NCBI GenBank assembly: GCA_016713445.1
Contig: JADJPB010000012.1
Span: forward strand, 94,373-158,372
Length of the DNA stretch: 64,000 bases
Source of the DNA: Bacteroidota bacterium
Lineage (GTDB): Bacteria > Bacteroidota > Bacteroidia > AKYH767-A > OLB10
Reading direction: 5' to 3'
The notes beneath the pieces are model-generated. The model did not search any database. It saw nothing but the letters and a program-made list of their open reading frames with translations, and was not told the origin of the DNA. This document shows positions 48,359 to 58,885 of the stretch, piece by piece. Each line of letters starts with the position of its first letter. Position 1 is the first letter of the stretch. Both the position numbers and the translations under genes were made by a program.

Positions 48359-49586
48359 ATGAAGATAAACCTTACTGCTCGCATATTTATCGGTATGTTA
48401 CTTGGTATTCTTGTCGGTTATATTTACCGAGAAATGAACCCCGATCCTGCTGATTTTAACAAGTTTGCCGAAAATATCCAGATCCTGAGTGATATATTTC
48501 TGCGCTTAATAAAAATGATTATTGCCCCCTTGGTATTCAGTACCTTGGTGTATGGAATTGCTAAGGTCGGCGATTTTAAAAGTGTAGGAAGAATAGGGAT
48601 TAAGACCTTGCTTTATTTTCAAGGGGCCACCATTTTAGCCTTGACTTTAGGTCTAGTGTTGGTTAATATTTTTGAGCCTGGATTGGTGATGAATTTACCG
48701 CTCCCTACCGAAGAGTTGAGCGATGGAATCAGCAAAGGAGCTCCGTCATTCAGAGAATTTATTACACATGTGATTCCAAAAAGTGTAGTGGAAGCGATGG
48801 CCAACAATGAGATATTACCCATTGTCGTATTCTCTATTTTCTTTGGGATTGGCACAGCTGCCATGGGGGACAAAGCAAAGTCGATTGTAAATGCAATGGA
48901 TGCTTTAGGACATATCATGTTCAAGGTAACAAATTATGTAATGCTGTTTGCTCCATTCGGTGTTTTTGGTGCCATTGCAGCAGTGGTTGCAAAGCAAGGA
49001 TTAGGAATTATAGGTGGCTATATTTATTTAATTGCATGTTTTTATTTTGGATTGCTCTTTTTTGCTTTTGTCATTTTAGGCGCAATATGTTTTTTCTTAA
49101 AAATACCATTCATCAAACTTTTAAAGGAAATTCGCGAACCCATTTTATTGGCATTCTCTACGGCATCTTCCGAATCAGCATTTCCAAAAACAGTAGAAGC
49201 ACTGGAGAAATATGGTTGCAGCACAAGAATTATTTCCTTCGTACTTCCATTGGGTTATTCGTTTAACCTAGATGGGTCCATCATGTACATGACTTTCGCC
49301 ACCGTATTTATTGCAATAGGCCTACGGCATCGACATGACCATCTCACAAGAGATCACGATGATGTTGATGTTGCTGGTGACGAGTAAAGGAATGGCCGGT
49401 GTGCCCAGAGCAAGTTTAGTGGTAATAGCAGGAATGCTGAGTGCGTTTAATATTCCAGAAGCAGGATTACTTTTATTATTAGGAATCGATCAATTACTTG
49501 ACATGGGTCGTAGCGCAACAAACGTGGTAGGAAATGCAGTAGCAACGGCGGTGGTTTGTAAGTGGGAAGGGGAGCTGAAACAATAG
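48359..49586 (+). CDS. Dicarboxylate/glutamate:cation symporter, DAACS family (one frameshift)
   Basis: GltP/DctA-like: MKINLTARIFIGMLLGILVG, then FLRLIKMIIAPLVFSTLVYG, the serine-rich AFSTASSESAFPKTVEALEK hairpin, SFVLPLGYSFNLDGSIMYMT and, after the frame change, MAGVPRASLVVIAGML, GIDQLLDMGRSATNVVGNAV. The break is near 49320; removing one G gives FIAIAYGIDMTISQEITM. The repaired length is ~408 residues. It imports C4-dicarboxylates or glutamate/aspartate driven by H+ or Na+. It is divergent from valS. Confidence 0.92.
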
Positions 49587-49595
49587 GTTGCGAAT

Positions 49596-49765
49596 TACGA
49601 ATTTATACGAATGTACGAATTACGAATCCACTAATCCGCCAATCCACCTTATGAAATATCGCAATCACCATCTCGAGTCGAGAGGCTTTGAGATCACCAA
49701 CTCTCCATCTTGATAACAAACAGGACACCAACTTACCAACTTACGAATTTGCCAACTTGCCAATT
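49596..49765. repeat. Imperfect TACGAAT / ACCAACTT short-period repeats
   Basis: TACGAAT begins at 49596, 49606, 49614 and 49621 (spacings 10, 8, 7). A second group around 49728-49765 has units like ACCAACTT, ACGAATTT and GCCAACTT with ~8-bp spacing. Between them, TCGAGAGGCTTTGAGA (49678-49693) resembles a decayed GGCT-loop hairpin. No coding signal is seen in this convergent gap. Confidence 0.6.
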
Positions 49766-49806
49766 AAAACTCTTTTCGGAGTGAAAAACTGGTAGTAAGA
49801 ATAATT

Positions 49807-50265
49807 TTACTTGCGAGTTAAGAGATAATTATGGTTGCCTAAAATCTCTTGTCCTTGATTGTCTAGTTTTTTCAAGATGGAATCGCTAATTACTTTATAA
49901 TTAAGAGGCGGTAATTCTTTAACGGCGGATAGTTGAAGTATTGTGGAAACGCTATCTGTGGCTGTTAGTCGGGTAAAAGTACCCGAGCGAAGGAAAACGG
50001 AATCTGGATTTGTTTTTCCCATATAAGTCTCCGTTAGGAAATAACTTAGACTATCGTTGTTAAGTACTAAATTTGTTTTTATCCCCATGCAATCGGCGCA
50101 TGGTAAAATTCCTTCAAAAGTAAATTCTGCTGCGGTTGGAGTTAGCCCATCAAAAAAATCGGTTTCTACGGTGTCGACAGTAACAGTAGCATTTTGTGTG
50201 TTTCGAGTACAAGCACTATTTTGAAGTAAGCCTAGGAGGGCTATACTCCATATAATTTTTTTCAT
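49807..50265 (-). CDS. NlpE-like lipoprotein
   Basis: ATG 50265 gives MKKIIWSIALLGLLQNSACT, a lipoprotein signal with lipobox. The body fits the NlpE N-terminal domain: FTFEGILPCADCMGIKTNLV (with CxxC), LTETYMGKTNPDSVFLRSGT, ending LDNQGQEILGNHNYLLTRK. NlpE in E. coli senses outer-membrane and copper stress through Cpx. No Cpx pair is adjacent, so this is a family-level call. Confidence 0.82.
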   Translation of the reverse strand: MKKIIWSIALLGLLQNSACTRNTQNATVTVDTVETDFFDGLTPTAAEFTFEGILPCADCMGIKTNLVLNNDSLSYFLTETYMGKTNPDSVFLRSGTFTRLTATDSVSTILQLSAVKELPPLNYKVISDSILKKLDNQGQEILGNHNYLLTRK

Positions 50266-50321
50266 TCTTAATTGATTTGATAGAGCAAAATACAAAAAAA
50301 AATTTACCCTGCAATTTTATT

Positions 50322-50796
50322 TTATTCGGTGTACGTAACTTTTAGAGAGCCACTGCTGATAGTTTTGTTTAATCCAAGCGGACTTTTTAGAGTTCCACTA
50401 AAATTAGCTTCCAACACATTAGTACTCGTATTGTTCGATAAGATCACAAGTGTTGCTGGATTTCCATTGGTGCTTTCCCAAGCCATTCCGAGTTGATCGG
50501 TATGTAAAATATGATTGGAATCTGACGTCATAGAATATGTTCCGGGCATTACATTATCTAACTCCATCGTGAAAGTTTCTCCCGTTAGCGCGATTCCATT
50601 AACTGTCATAACACTGCTTTGGTCACCGAACAAGCTCGCATTTGCACAAGTTTGTGTCCCGCCTGAAGTCCATTTTAAATGACCGTTTGGTAATTCGCAG
50701 TTGTCAGTAAGGACTGCCGGGAGCAATTCTTTTTGCTTTTCGCAGGCGGTCAATATTGAAAAAGAAAAGGGCAGCAATACAAATTGTATTTTTCAT
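50322..50796 (-). CDS. Lipoprotein of unknown function (one frameshift)
   Basis: ATG 50796 begins MKNTICIAALF; removing one base from the A5 run 50759-50763 (plus strand) joins it to FSILTACEKQKELLPAV, completing a lipobox (LTAC). The mature part has GHLKWTSGGTQTCANASLFG, MELDNVMPGTYSMTSDSNHI and a beta-rich C-terminus. No family is recognised. A single intramolecular disulfide between the two mature Cys residues is possible. Confidence 0.65.
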
Positions 50797-50809
50797 ATAT
50801 AAGAGATGT

Positions 50810-53465
50810 TTATTTCTTTTTAAAGAGGCCGTTCATCGCATCCTTTGCCTTCTTTTCTGCTTCTTTCTTGAGTCTTTCTTTTTCTGCTTTTACTTTTTCT
50901 TCAGCTTCTTTTTTCAATCTTTCTTTTTCTGCGTTTACTTTATCCTCAGCTTCTTTTTCAATCGGTCGGCTTCTTCTTTCGCTTTATTTTCAAGCTCTTC
51001 TTTCTTTTGATTGATTTCTTCTTTGACTTTATCTTTAGCAGCATCAATGATATTTCCTGTTGTCGATTTTAAATCCGTACTCACTGTAGGTTTTGTGACT
51101 GTTCCACCCATCAATAAATTTAATTTCACATTTTCGGCCATACTTAAGTTGGCTCCTTTTGAGTTTGCACTGGAGATGAGTCCGCCGATTGCACTGCTTG
51201 CTGCTCCTGGTAGTTTGGAAGTTGGGATGTTCATTCCCAACGTATAGTCGATGGTTTGATCGAAACCTGTACTTCCTTGAACCGTTGTTGGTATTCCTAC
51301 TAAATTCACATCAAAAGGTTTCACGATGGCTCTGCCATTTTCGATGGTATAACTAAAATTAACATTTTTCACAGGAAGTTGCTTGAATTGATCGAGCTTA
51401 AGTGTTTCTGCTACTTTCAATAGAGGACCAAAACTATTGATCACAACCGACTCTGTATTTAATTTTCCTTCTCCTGACATGGAGTTCAAGTCAGGTTCCA
51501 TATGCTCATTCAACTTAGTTTTGATGTTAAGTGTAGTTGAGAATTTACCCGTTGCATTTTGGGCGATGGGTGCCATCTTCCTCACCGACTCAAAAGCATT
51601 CACTGTTTGTTGAATATCAAATCCAGTGATGTTCATATCAAAGGCCATGTTCGCTGATTTGCGCTCGGGGGTGGCGTACGATCCACTCATCTTCATAGAT
51701 CCAGAAAGTGTATTGAAACTTAGATTTTCCATGTTGATGGCTTGATTACGGATAACTACTTTTCCACTGACATTATCTAAAACTAAATTATCATAAAGCA
51801 ATTTAGCGACGGCTACATTAGTTGTAAAATCTATGTTCGCTGGAACTTCAATAACAGACATAGGAGTAGTATCCGTTGCAGCTGTTGTGGTTGATGACGA
51901 ACTGCCACCGTTCATTGCAACTAAATCCAGTAAGCGGCTATTAATATTTAGACTTCCTTTGAGTGTTTCTTTTTTAATAACGTAAGCCAATAAATTATCT
52001 AATCGGCCATCGGCACGAACATCGCTTTTGCCGAGCATTGCATCAAAATTATTAAGTTCCACAAATCGTGGATTGAAAGTCAATTTTACTTCGTTTAAGT
52101 CGTAACCTTGTGTACTTTCTTTCGTGTTATATTTAAAATTATTCAATTGAATGAGTCCATCGGCTTGAAAATCTTCATATCGTTCTTGATCAATGGCCGA
52201 CATTCTTCCATTAATATTCACATCTGCCTTTAACATTCCACTCATTGTTGTTCCTTCATCCAAAGGAACGACCTTACTGATGCTTGCAAAATTGATATTT
52301 CCTTTTAAACTTCCTTTAATGTCGGCATCACTTACTGGAGTACGCACGCTTAGCTTAGCGTCAAAAGGTTGGTTGCCTAATTCCACATGCAATTGTTGTA
52401 AATCAATCATTGTATGATCGGGTACACCATCTGCATTTTTAATATCTAAATTTAATTGAACATTATTTATTGCAACAGGCAAAGAAGGATATTGGAAATT
52501 TCCGTTTTGTACTTTTAGATTAACTCCAAATCCGGGCATCTGCTTTTCATTGTATGTCCCTTTCACAAAAGCTTTCAAGGCCAGTGTTCCCGATGATTTC
52601 ACCTCCTTAAATCCATCTCTAAATACGCCGGGAATCATCGACATAAAATTCTTAAAATCATTTTGACGCGCTTCAAATTTCATGTCCATCGTTATATCAT
52701 CAGTCGGCATGGCCAACCAGCCGTCTATTCCTAAAACAAGTTCATTCAAAGCAATTTCATTTTCTTTAAAGGTAAATTTCATATTGGGCATGTCCATGTC
52801 TAAATCTATTTTCAAGGCAGTCCTTGCTCGATGCAAATATTTAACGCCCCCAAACCATAAATTGGTTTGTTCAATATTGGTTTGCGTGCTCAATACAAAT
52901 AGATCTTGTGTGAAATCACCTTTGCCTGAATGATTAAAATCGTTCATCAGCATATTGAAATCCATACTCGCATCTTCATAAGAAATCATTCCGTTAGAAA
53001 TGCTGTACGAGCGTAATGCTACTTTGAACTTCGAAGGTTCTCCACTTCCTTCAGATGCTGTTGTATCTGGTTTAGCAATATCCCAGTTCGCTTTTCCATC
53101 TTTCAACACGATGAGATGAATGCGTGGTTGATTTAACTTCACCGACTTGATATCAATTTGTCCGCCGCCAATTACACTCATGATGTCTATCGTAAGTGAA
53201 AGTTGTTTCATTCCGGCTAATGTATCGCCAACAAAGGTGCCTGATTCACTACGCTCAATCCATTGAGTTCAATGCTTAAGTTAGGGAAGCTTTTAAAAAT
53301 AGTGAGATCGTAACTGCTAAAATCCACTTTTGCATTAATGCTTTTGTTGATTTCTTCCTTGACCATCGTCTCAATTTTTCCTTTGTACATGATGGGTAAA
53401 ATGAAAGCTGCTGCTAGGAGCAAAACGATAAATGATCCTAAGCCAATAAGTATTTTCTTTAACAT
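50810..53465 (-). CDS. AsmA family envelope protein with repeat coiled-coil tail (two frameshifts)
   Basis: An N-terminal membrane anchor (ILIGLGSFIVLLLAAAFILP) precedes the AsmA start pattern KVDFSSYDLTIFKSFPNLSI. One T added near 53232-53234 gives NQAPFVGDTLAGMKQLSLTI. The long periplasmic region of repeating beta segments ends in the AsmA_2-like LPGAASSAIGGLIS. The C-terminus is a charged coiled coil with ~15-residue repeats (EAEDKVNAEKERLKK, EAEEKVKAEKERLKK), revealed by adding a base to the T5 run 50954-50958. The total is ~884 residues. AsmA-like proteins are implicated in phospholipid transport to the outer membrane. Confidence 0.85.
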
Positions 53466-53560
53466 GAAGGGATGTGTTTAATCTACAACGCAAAAATCGG
53501 AAGAAAAAGTGCCGAGTTGGACCGAAAAAGAAATGTTTTTGAGAATGGTTTTTAACAATT

Positions 53561-54660
53561 TCAACCTTCCATCTTCGCTATTTTATTTCGGAGCCAATGA
53601 TCGGCTAAAACGATGGCACACATAGCTTCCACAATGGGAACCGCGCGCGGCAAAACGCAAGGATCGTGTCGGCCTTTACCGGCTAAGGTGACCTGTTTCC
53701 TTCTTTGTCAACGGTTTGTTGGGCCATCATTAGGGTAGAAACTGCTTTAAATGCCACGTTAAAAACGATATCGGCACCGTTACTGATGCCGCCTTGCACG
53801 CCACCACTATGGTTGGTGATGGTTTTGAAGCGAGGATGACCTCTTCGATCAATTTCAGCGGCAAAAGCGTCGTTGAATTCACTTCCTTTTAATTTGGTGC
53901 CTTCAAATCCGCTTCCAATTTCAAATCCTTTTGCAGCATTGATGCTCATCATCGCCGCCGCTAAATCGGCTTGCAGCTTATTAAAAACAGGTTCGCCCAA
54001 ACCCGAAGGAACTTTTTTCGCAACGCAAGTGATCACTCCGCCAACGGTGTCACCATTGTTTCTAATTTTTTCAATGAGGGCAATCATTTTTTCAGCCGTT
54101 GCTTTTTCCGGACAACGTACTAAATTTTCTTCTGTCGATTCTAAATCGAGTTGCGTATAAGGAACCGTAACATGAATATCTGCCACACTACTCACATATC
54201 CTGAAATTTGAATATCGTGATGCGCCAATAAAAGTTTTGCAACAGCACCGGCCATCACTCGAGCTGCGGTTTCTCGTGCGGAGGAACGTCCGCCACCACG
54301 ATGATCGCGGAAACCATATTTCTGATCGTAAGTAAAATCGGCATGACCTGGACGCCAGTTTTCTTTTACATGCTCGTAATCGTCGGGTCGTTGATCATTA
54401 TTTTTTATAAAGAGTGCAATAGGAGCACCTGTACTTTTATCTTGAAAAACACCACTTAACACTTCGACTTTATCGGCTTCATTTCGAGGAGATGTGATTT
54501 CACTTTGTCCAGGGCGACGTCGGTTCAATTCTCGTTGGATGAATTCCAAATCAATTTCTAATCCTGCAGGACAACCATCAATCACCACACCAATACCAAC
54601 GCCATGCGATTCACCAAAAGTGCTAATGCGAAATGCTTGTCCGAACGAATTACCTGCCAT
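53561..54660 (-). CDS. aroC: Chorismate synthase (one frameshift)
   Basis: AroC converts EPSP to chorismate with reduced FMN. Motifs: SFGQAFRISTFGESHGVGIG, RRRPGQSEITSPRNEADKVE, WRPGHADFTYDQKYGFRDHR, GGGRSSARETAARVMAGAVA, GGVQGGISNGADIVFNVAFK. The frame changes near 53692-53698; one base restores the usual end ...HDPCVLPRAVPIVEAMCAIV and stop TGA at 53561-53563. The repaired length of ~366 residues is normal. Confidence 0.95.
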
Positions 54661-54787
54661 GGTGTAAAATTAGTCAATTATAGGATTTGATTTTACTTTT
54701 TTATGCCGTTAAGATTAATTATTTAGATTGAAGTATTATGGCATAATGCCGACCTACATAAAATAATATTTATCATTCAGACTAGTA

Positions 54788-55278
54788 TTAATGTAGTGTC
54801 GGTATATAGAGCATCACAAAATCATTCATGAAATAATTATTTCCAATATCAAAATCTTTCACTTCTTCAATCGTAAATCCTTTTTTAAAGTAAAAGTTGA
54901 TGGCTTTTAGATTGGTTCGATTCACGGTCAATCGAATTGTTTTTAGATCATGAATTGCATTGAAAACGTTATCAAAAAGAAATGCCCTAATCCTTTGCGG
55001 TGATGTTGTGTATCGATGTAAAACTTATGTAAGAAGTAATTTCCTTCTTCGGTTTGACTAAATGATAAATAACCAAGATCAGTTTTCTCATCCGATATAA
55101 TAAAAAAGCGATGTCCATCCGTTAATTGTTGCTGCAAGGCTACTTCACTATACATCTTTTCAAGCATGTATTCAATTTGCTCCATGGAAATGATAGAAGG
55201 GTAGTGATCCATCCAAATTTTTCGGGCGAGGGAATGAATGATGGGTATATCAGAAGGTAAGGCTTCGCGTACTTGCAT
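54788..55278 (-). CDS. GNAT family N-acetyltransferase (one frameshift)
   Basis: MQVREALPSDIPIIHSLARK is a typical GNAT start. The acetyl-CoA loop is QHHRKGLGHFF (RxxGxG). Adding a base at the A5 run 54974-54978 (plus strand) continues as FFDNVFNAIHDLKTIRLTVN, then NLKAINFYFKKGFTIEEVKD and a C-terminal strand, ending TLH with TAA at 54788-54790. The repaired length is ~163 residues. The acceptor is unknown. The 5' end of this gene is partly duplicated at 55786-55820. Confidence 0.82.
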
Positions 55279-55295
55279 GCAGTAAAAATAGTGGA
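55261..55295. repeat. Duplicated 35-bp segment, copy A (GNAT start)
   Basis: Covers the GNAT start codon and 17 bp upstream. It matches 55786-55820 with three differences. Similarity fades gradually to the right of both copies. Confidence 0.7.
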
Positions 55296-55373
55296 GTTGA
55301 TTCTTTCAGCCTAGTTCTTTTTTGATTGCCGCTGGATTTACCACTTATCAATACGAATAATAACTTAAAAGAA

Positions 55374-55559
55374 CTAAGCTGATACTTTCTTTTTGATCGA
55401 TTTTGATGGTTTTTTTACAGCTGATTTTGCAATTGGTTTTATTTTTCCAGTCGCCTTATAATAAGCGATTATTTCACTTATTTTTTTTCTATCTTCATCA
55501 TTCAATGGTGTTGATTTAACGAAGAAATCTATACCTTCTGGTTCTTTGACGTATCCCAT
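55374..55559 (-). CDS. Small basic-tailed protein of unknown function
   Basis: 61 residues: MGYVKEPEGIDFFVKSTPLN, DEDRKKISEIIAYYKATGKI and a Lys/Ser-rich tail KPSKSIKKKVSA. Similar short proteins (YVKEPEGxDF...) are common hypotheticals in Bacteroidota, as I recall the pattern. It starts 11 bp after the stop of the ORF fragment at 55571-55762, so the two could be one unit. Confidence 0.6.
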   Translation of the reverse strand: MGYVKEPEGIDFFVKSTPLNDEDRKKISEIIAYYKATGKIKPIAKSAVKKPSKSIKKKVSA

Positions 55560-55570
55560 TTTTCTAATTA

Positions 55571-55762
55571 TTATTTTGGAAAATATTTTCTAATTAATTT
55601 CAATGCTTGTTGTGGGAAAATTATCATTTTGTTTCCACCAACATGCGTTGCTCCTAATGTTTTTTCATAATGATCCACCAGCTTTGTTTTGGATGTAAAA
55701 GATAAGAATTTTTGATGAAGAAAACCATAAAATGCTTCAGTTTTAGAATTGGAATTAGCATT
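55571..55762 (-). pseudogene. ORF fragment lacking a start codon
   Basis: A 63-codon open frame, bounded by a stop at 55763-55765 and with no usable ATG near its beginning, reads ...TEAFYGFLHQKFLSFTSKTK, LVDHYEKTLGATHVGGNKMI, IFPQQALKLIRKYFPK. The composition is protein-like. Upstream lies the copy of the GNAT 5' end (55786-55820). It is probably a 5'-truncated or frameshifted gene of unknown family. Confidence 0.45.
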
Positions 55763-55785
55763 TTATGTCAACACTAATCACCTTG

Positions 55786-55820
55786 GGCTTCGCGTACTTG
55801 CGCGCAGTAAAATTAGTGGA
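55786..55820. repeat. Duplicated 35-bp segment, copy B
   Basis: The same sequence as 55261-55295, but the start codon position reads CGC (plus strand) instead of CAT, so the copy cannot start a protein. It lies upstream of the start-less ORF fragment. Confidence 0.7.
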
Positions 55821-55913
55821 TTCATCGCTTTCAACCCTTCTTATTTTGATTACACCCTTGTTTTCAATGCTAAAAATCCATCTTCCCACCCCAAATAGCA
55901 TCCAAAGAAACCG

Positions 55914-55921
55914 TAATTTTG
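55914..55921 (+). promoter_or_regulatory. -7 box directly before the ABC-F gene
   Basis: TAATTTTG fits TAnnTTTG and ends 4 bp before ATG 55926, so the transcript is probably leaderless or nearly so. Confidence 0.5.
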
Positions 55922-55925
55922 CGCC

Positions 55926-57795
55926 ATGAATTTATTTACTGCTGAGGGGATATCGAAAGCCTTTAATGAGAAGCCATTATTTACGAAAATTGACATTTCT
56001 TTACAGGAAGGGCAGAAGATGGCGCTTATTGCGGCCAATGGGAGCGGCAAAACTACTTTAATGAAAATTATTGCCGGGAAGGAAGTTGCCGATGAGGGTA
56101 TTGTTTCTTTTCGAAAAGATTTAAGGGTTGGGTATTTAGAGCAGGATCCTCAATTTCCACCCACGGCATCAGTGATGGATTGCATTTTTGAACCTGGACA
56201 TCCTATTCTACATTCTATTGGAGAATACGAGCAACTCATTAATAGCGGAGAGGAAATTGATCCCGGTAAATTACAGATTGTGATGGATGCCATCGATTCG
56301 CTCAACGGCTGGGATTATGAAGCACGTGCTGCAGAAGTATTGGGTAAATTAGGAATTCATCAACTCGACAAAGAAACGAAGTTGATGTCGGGCGGACAAA
56401 AAAAGCGAATTGCCTTGGCGCGTTTACTCATTGATGATCACGATGTATTATTACTCGATGAGCCCACCAACCATCTCGACTTAGACATGATTGAGTGGTT
56501 AGAGCAATACATTAAGAGATTAAATAAATCCATCATTTTAATTTCCCATGATCGATATTTTTTGGACAATGTTTGCAATGTCATTGTTGAATTAGATGAT
56601 AGCAATGTATATACGTACAACGGAAATTATGCGTATTACATGGAGAAGAAAGATGAGCGTGAAGAGCAAACGAAATCAACGGTCGACAAAGCACGAAATT
56701 TATACAAACGGGAATTAGAGTGGATGCGTCGCCAACCAAAAGCGCGAACTACGAAATCTAAATCGAGACAAGATTCATTTTACGATACCGAAAAAGTTGC
56801 TAAAGGAAAGCGATCCGAAGATAAATTGCAAATGACGATGCAAAATGAATCGATTGGGTAGTAAAATTCTCGAGTTAGAAAATGTTTGCAAGAGTTACGA
56901 TGGAAAAGTATTGTTAAAGGATTTCTATTATACCTTCATCAAAGGTGAAAAAATTGGAATCATAGGTCGCAATGGCGCGGGTAAATCTACCTTGCTCAAC
57001 ATGATTATGGAGCTTGCCAAACCGGATAAAGGCAGAGTGAAAACGGGCGAAACAGTTGTGTTTGGTTATTATTCCCAGCAAGGCATGAATTTGCCTGAGG
57101 ATAAGCGTGTGATCGATGTCGCAAAAGACATTGCTGAGTATGTAGAAACGGGAAATGGAAACTATATTGGAGTTTCTCAGTTCTTAAATCATTTCTTATT
57201 TACAGGAGCCAAGCAACACGTTTATGTTTCGAAGTTGAGTGGGGGTGAGAAGAAACGTTTGTATTTAATGACCATCCTTCTTAAGAATCCAAACTTCTTA
57301 ATTCTGGATGAGCCCACTAACGATCTAGACATTGTTACCTTAAATATTCTAGAAGAATTTTTAGAAGGATACAAAGGTTGCCTATTAATGGTAACCCACG
57401 ACCGTTACTTTATGGATCGTTTAGTAGATCACGTTTTTGTTTTTGATGGTGATGGCGAAATAAAAGACATTCACGGAAACTACACCGAGTACCGAAGTAT
57501 CATTGAAGAAGCTCCGGCGAAAAAATCGGAACGTAAACCCACTTTACCTCCTGTAGCTGTTGTTGAAACTCCAGCAAAGAAAAAAGTAAAGTTAAGTTTC
57601 AAGGAGCAAAAAGAACTCGAATCTCTCGAACAAGAAATCGCGCTTTTAGAAAAGAAGAAAGAAATGCTTCTCAATAAAATGAACACAGCTCTTCCCATCG
57701 ATGAAATACAAAAATGCTCAGTCGATTTTCAAGATACCGAGAAAAAGTTGGATGCGAAGTCGATGCGGTGGTTGGAGTTGTCGGAGGGTGTGTAA
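55926..57795 (+). CDS. uup: ABC-F family ATPase, Uup-like (one frameshift)
   Basis: A duplicated ATPase without membrane segments. Domain 1: ALIAANGSGKTTLMKIIAGK, LMSGGQKKRIALARLL, VLLLDEPTNHLDLDMIEWLE. Linker: REEQTKSTVDKARNLYKREL. Domain 2: GIIGRNGAGKSTLLNMIM, KLSGGEKKRLYLMT, LILDEPTNDLDIVTL. A C-terminal coiled coil (SFKEQKELESLEQEIALLEK) is typical of Uup. The break at the A4 run 56842-56845 is healed by removing one A (TMQMNRLGSKILELENVC). The repaired length is ~622 residues. ABC-F proteins act on ribosomes; Uup also affects transposon excision and Holliday-junction handling. Confidence 0.9.
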
Positions 57796-57830
57796 GCTTC
57801 TAGCTTCTAGCCGCAAGCGCAAGCTGCAAG
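57793..57830. repeat. TAGCTTC heptamers at the ABC-F stop codon
   Basis: TAAGCTTCTAGCTTCTAG begins with the gene's TAA (57793-57795), the same sequence as at 63838-63855. It is followed by CCGCAAGCGCAAGCTGCAAG, a ~6-7-bp repeat, and T8. The remainder of the gap to 58034 has a GC-rich palindromic patch (CCCGACGCTTCGGGACGC, near 57898) and nothing coding. Confidence 0.8.
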
Positions 57831-58034
57831 TTTTTTTTCGAGGCGAATTATTTCTAATTCCGAAAAGTATTATGTAGACCCCCGCGCCCGCCGCGCTCCC
57901 GACGCTTCGGGACGCTGCGTTCCCCGCGGTTAAACTATAAATATTTTTAAAACTAAAATTTCAAAAGGTTGCAAAAAGCAAATTTCGCCTTTCGTGTTCA
58001 TTCGCATTTCGCGTCCTCATAAGTTCGAGGTATG

Positions 58035-58885
58035 CTAAAATTTTAATGTCAACTCAAACATCTTCTTCCCTAAAGCACTCCCGTACCTTTCCCTTCATAA
58101 AACTCCACCCACTGTACGCCTTTCACGGCATTCGTTAAAATAATTTCATCAGCTTCTAACACATCGTTGGGATGAATTTTTTCTTCTTTGCATTCAATTC
58201 CATGCTGCTTTGCCACTTGCATAAAATACATTCTAAAAACACCATTGATGCATCCTTCCGAAAGTGGGGAAGTGATGAGAATATTGTTTTTTACAATGAA
58301 GAAATTGCTGCTTAAGGCTTCAATAAGATTTCCAGATGTATTCATCACCAATACCTCGTCCCATTTATGTTGTCGACAATAAATTCCTGCCATCACATAG
58401 AACTGACTGCTGAGCGATTTTAAACATGAATAGGGTCCTGCCGCCTTAGTTTGTTGTTGGTAAATCCCTGCTTTTAACCCTTGGGTTGGAAAAACATACG
58501 GACCATCTAACGGAGTGCAAGTGATGAGGTAGGATGTAGTATTGTTTTCAGGTGTATAAGCTCCGGTACTTTCTCTAAAGATATTTAGTCGCACTCGGCT
58601 GAAGTCGGAAATATGATTTGACTTCACCAAATCTAAAATCATAGTGTTTAAGTCGGAAGCAGATGGGAAATTACGTACATCCATCTGTAAAAGTTCGATG
58701 TTTCCTAGCAGACGATCGTAATGCAAATCGAAACGAAGTATTTTTCCATGTTCAAATCGCATCGACTCAAAAAATCCATCTCCATATAGGAAGCCTCTGT
58801 TGTGTACAAGCAGATTCAATTCCGTTTCCGGAATTAGATTTCCTATGTAAACGACGTTGGCGATTTTTCCCATCTTAGAAACCAT
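58035..58885 (-). CDS. Class IV aminotransferase (4-amino-4-deoxychorismate lyase / branched-chain-like) (one frameshift)
   Basis: Fold-type IV PLP enzyme: LLVHNRGFLYGDGFFESMRF, RFDLHYDRLLGNIELLQM, RVRLNIFRESTGAYTPEN, SGNLIEALSSNFFIVKNN (Glu-associated PLP site) and EADEIILTNAVKGVQWV. It could be PabC (p-aminobenzoate from aminodeoxychorismate) or a small amino-acid aminotransferase; length and GDGFFES favour PabC-like. The frame changes near 58080, and the repaired end is ALGKKMFELTLKF with TAG at 58035-58037. The start is ATG 58885 (overlaps the rhomboid stop) or 58873. Confidence 0.82.

Noticed and set aside
50756..51014. Phe/Ser-rich frames on the plus strand opposite the AsmA tail
   Set aside because: They are mirror frames of the Lys/Glu-rich coiled-coil codons.
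55374..55762. Toxin-antitoxin pair
   Set aside because: The upstream frame lacks a start and neither protein matches a toxin or antitoxin family I know, so this was not claimed.
57890..57935. rho-independent terminator for the ABC-F gene in the GC-rich palindromic patch
   Set aside because: CCCGACGCTTCGGG can pair, but there is no T run after it, and it is ~100 bp from the stop within repeat debris.
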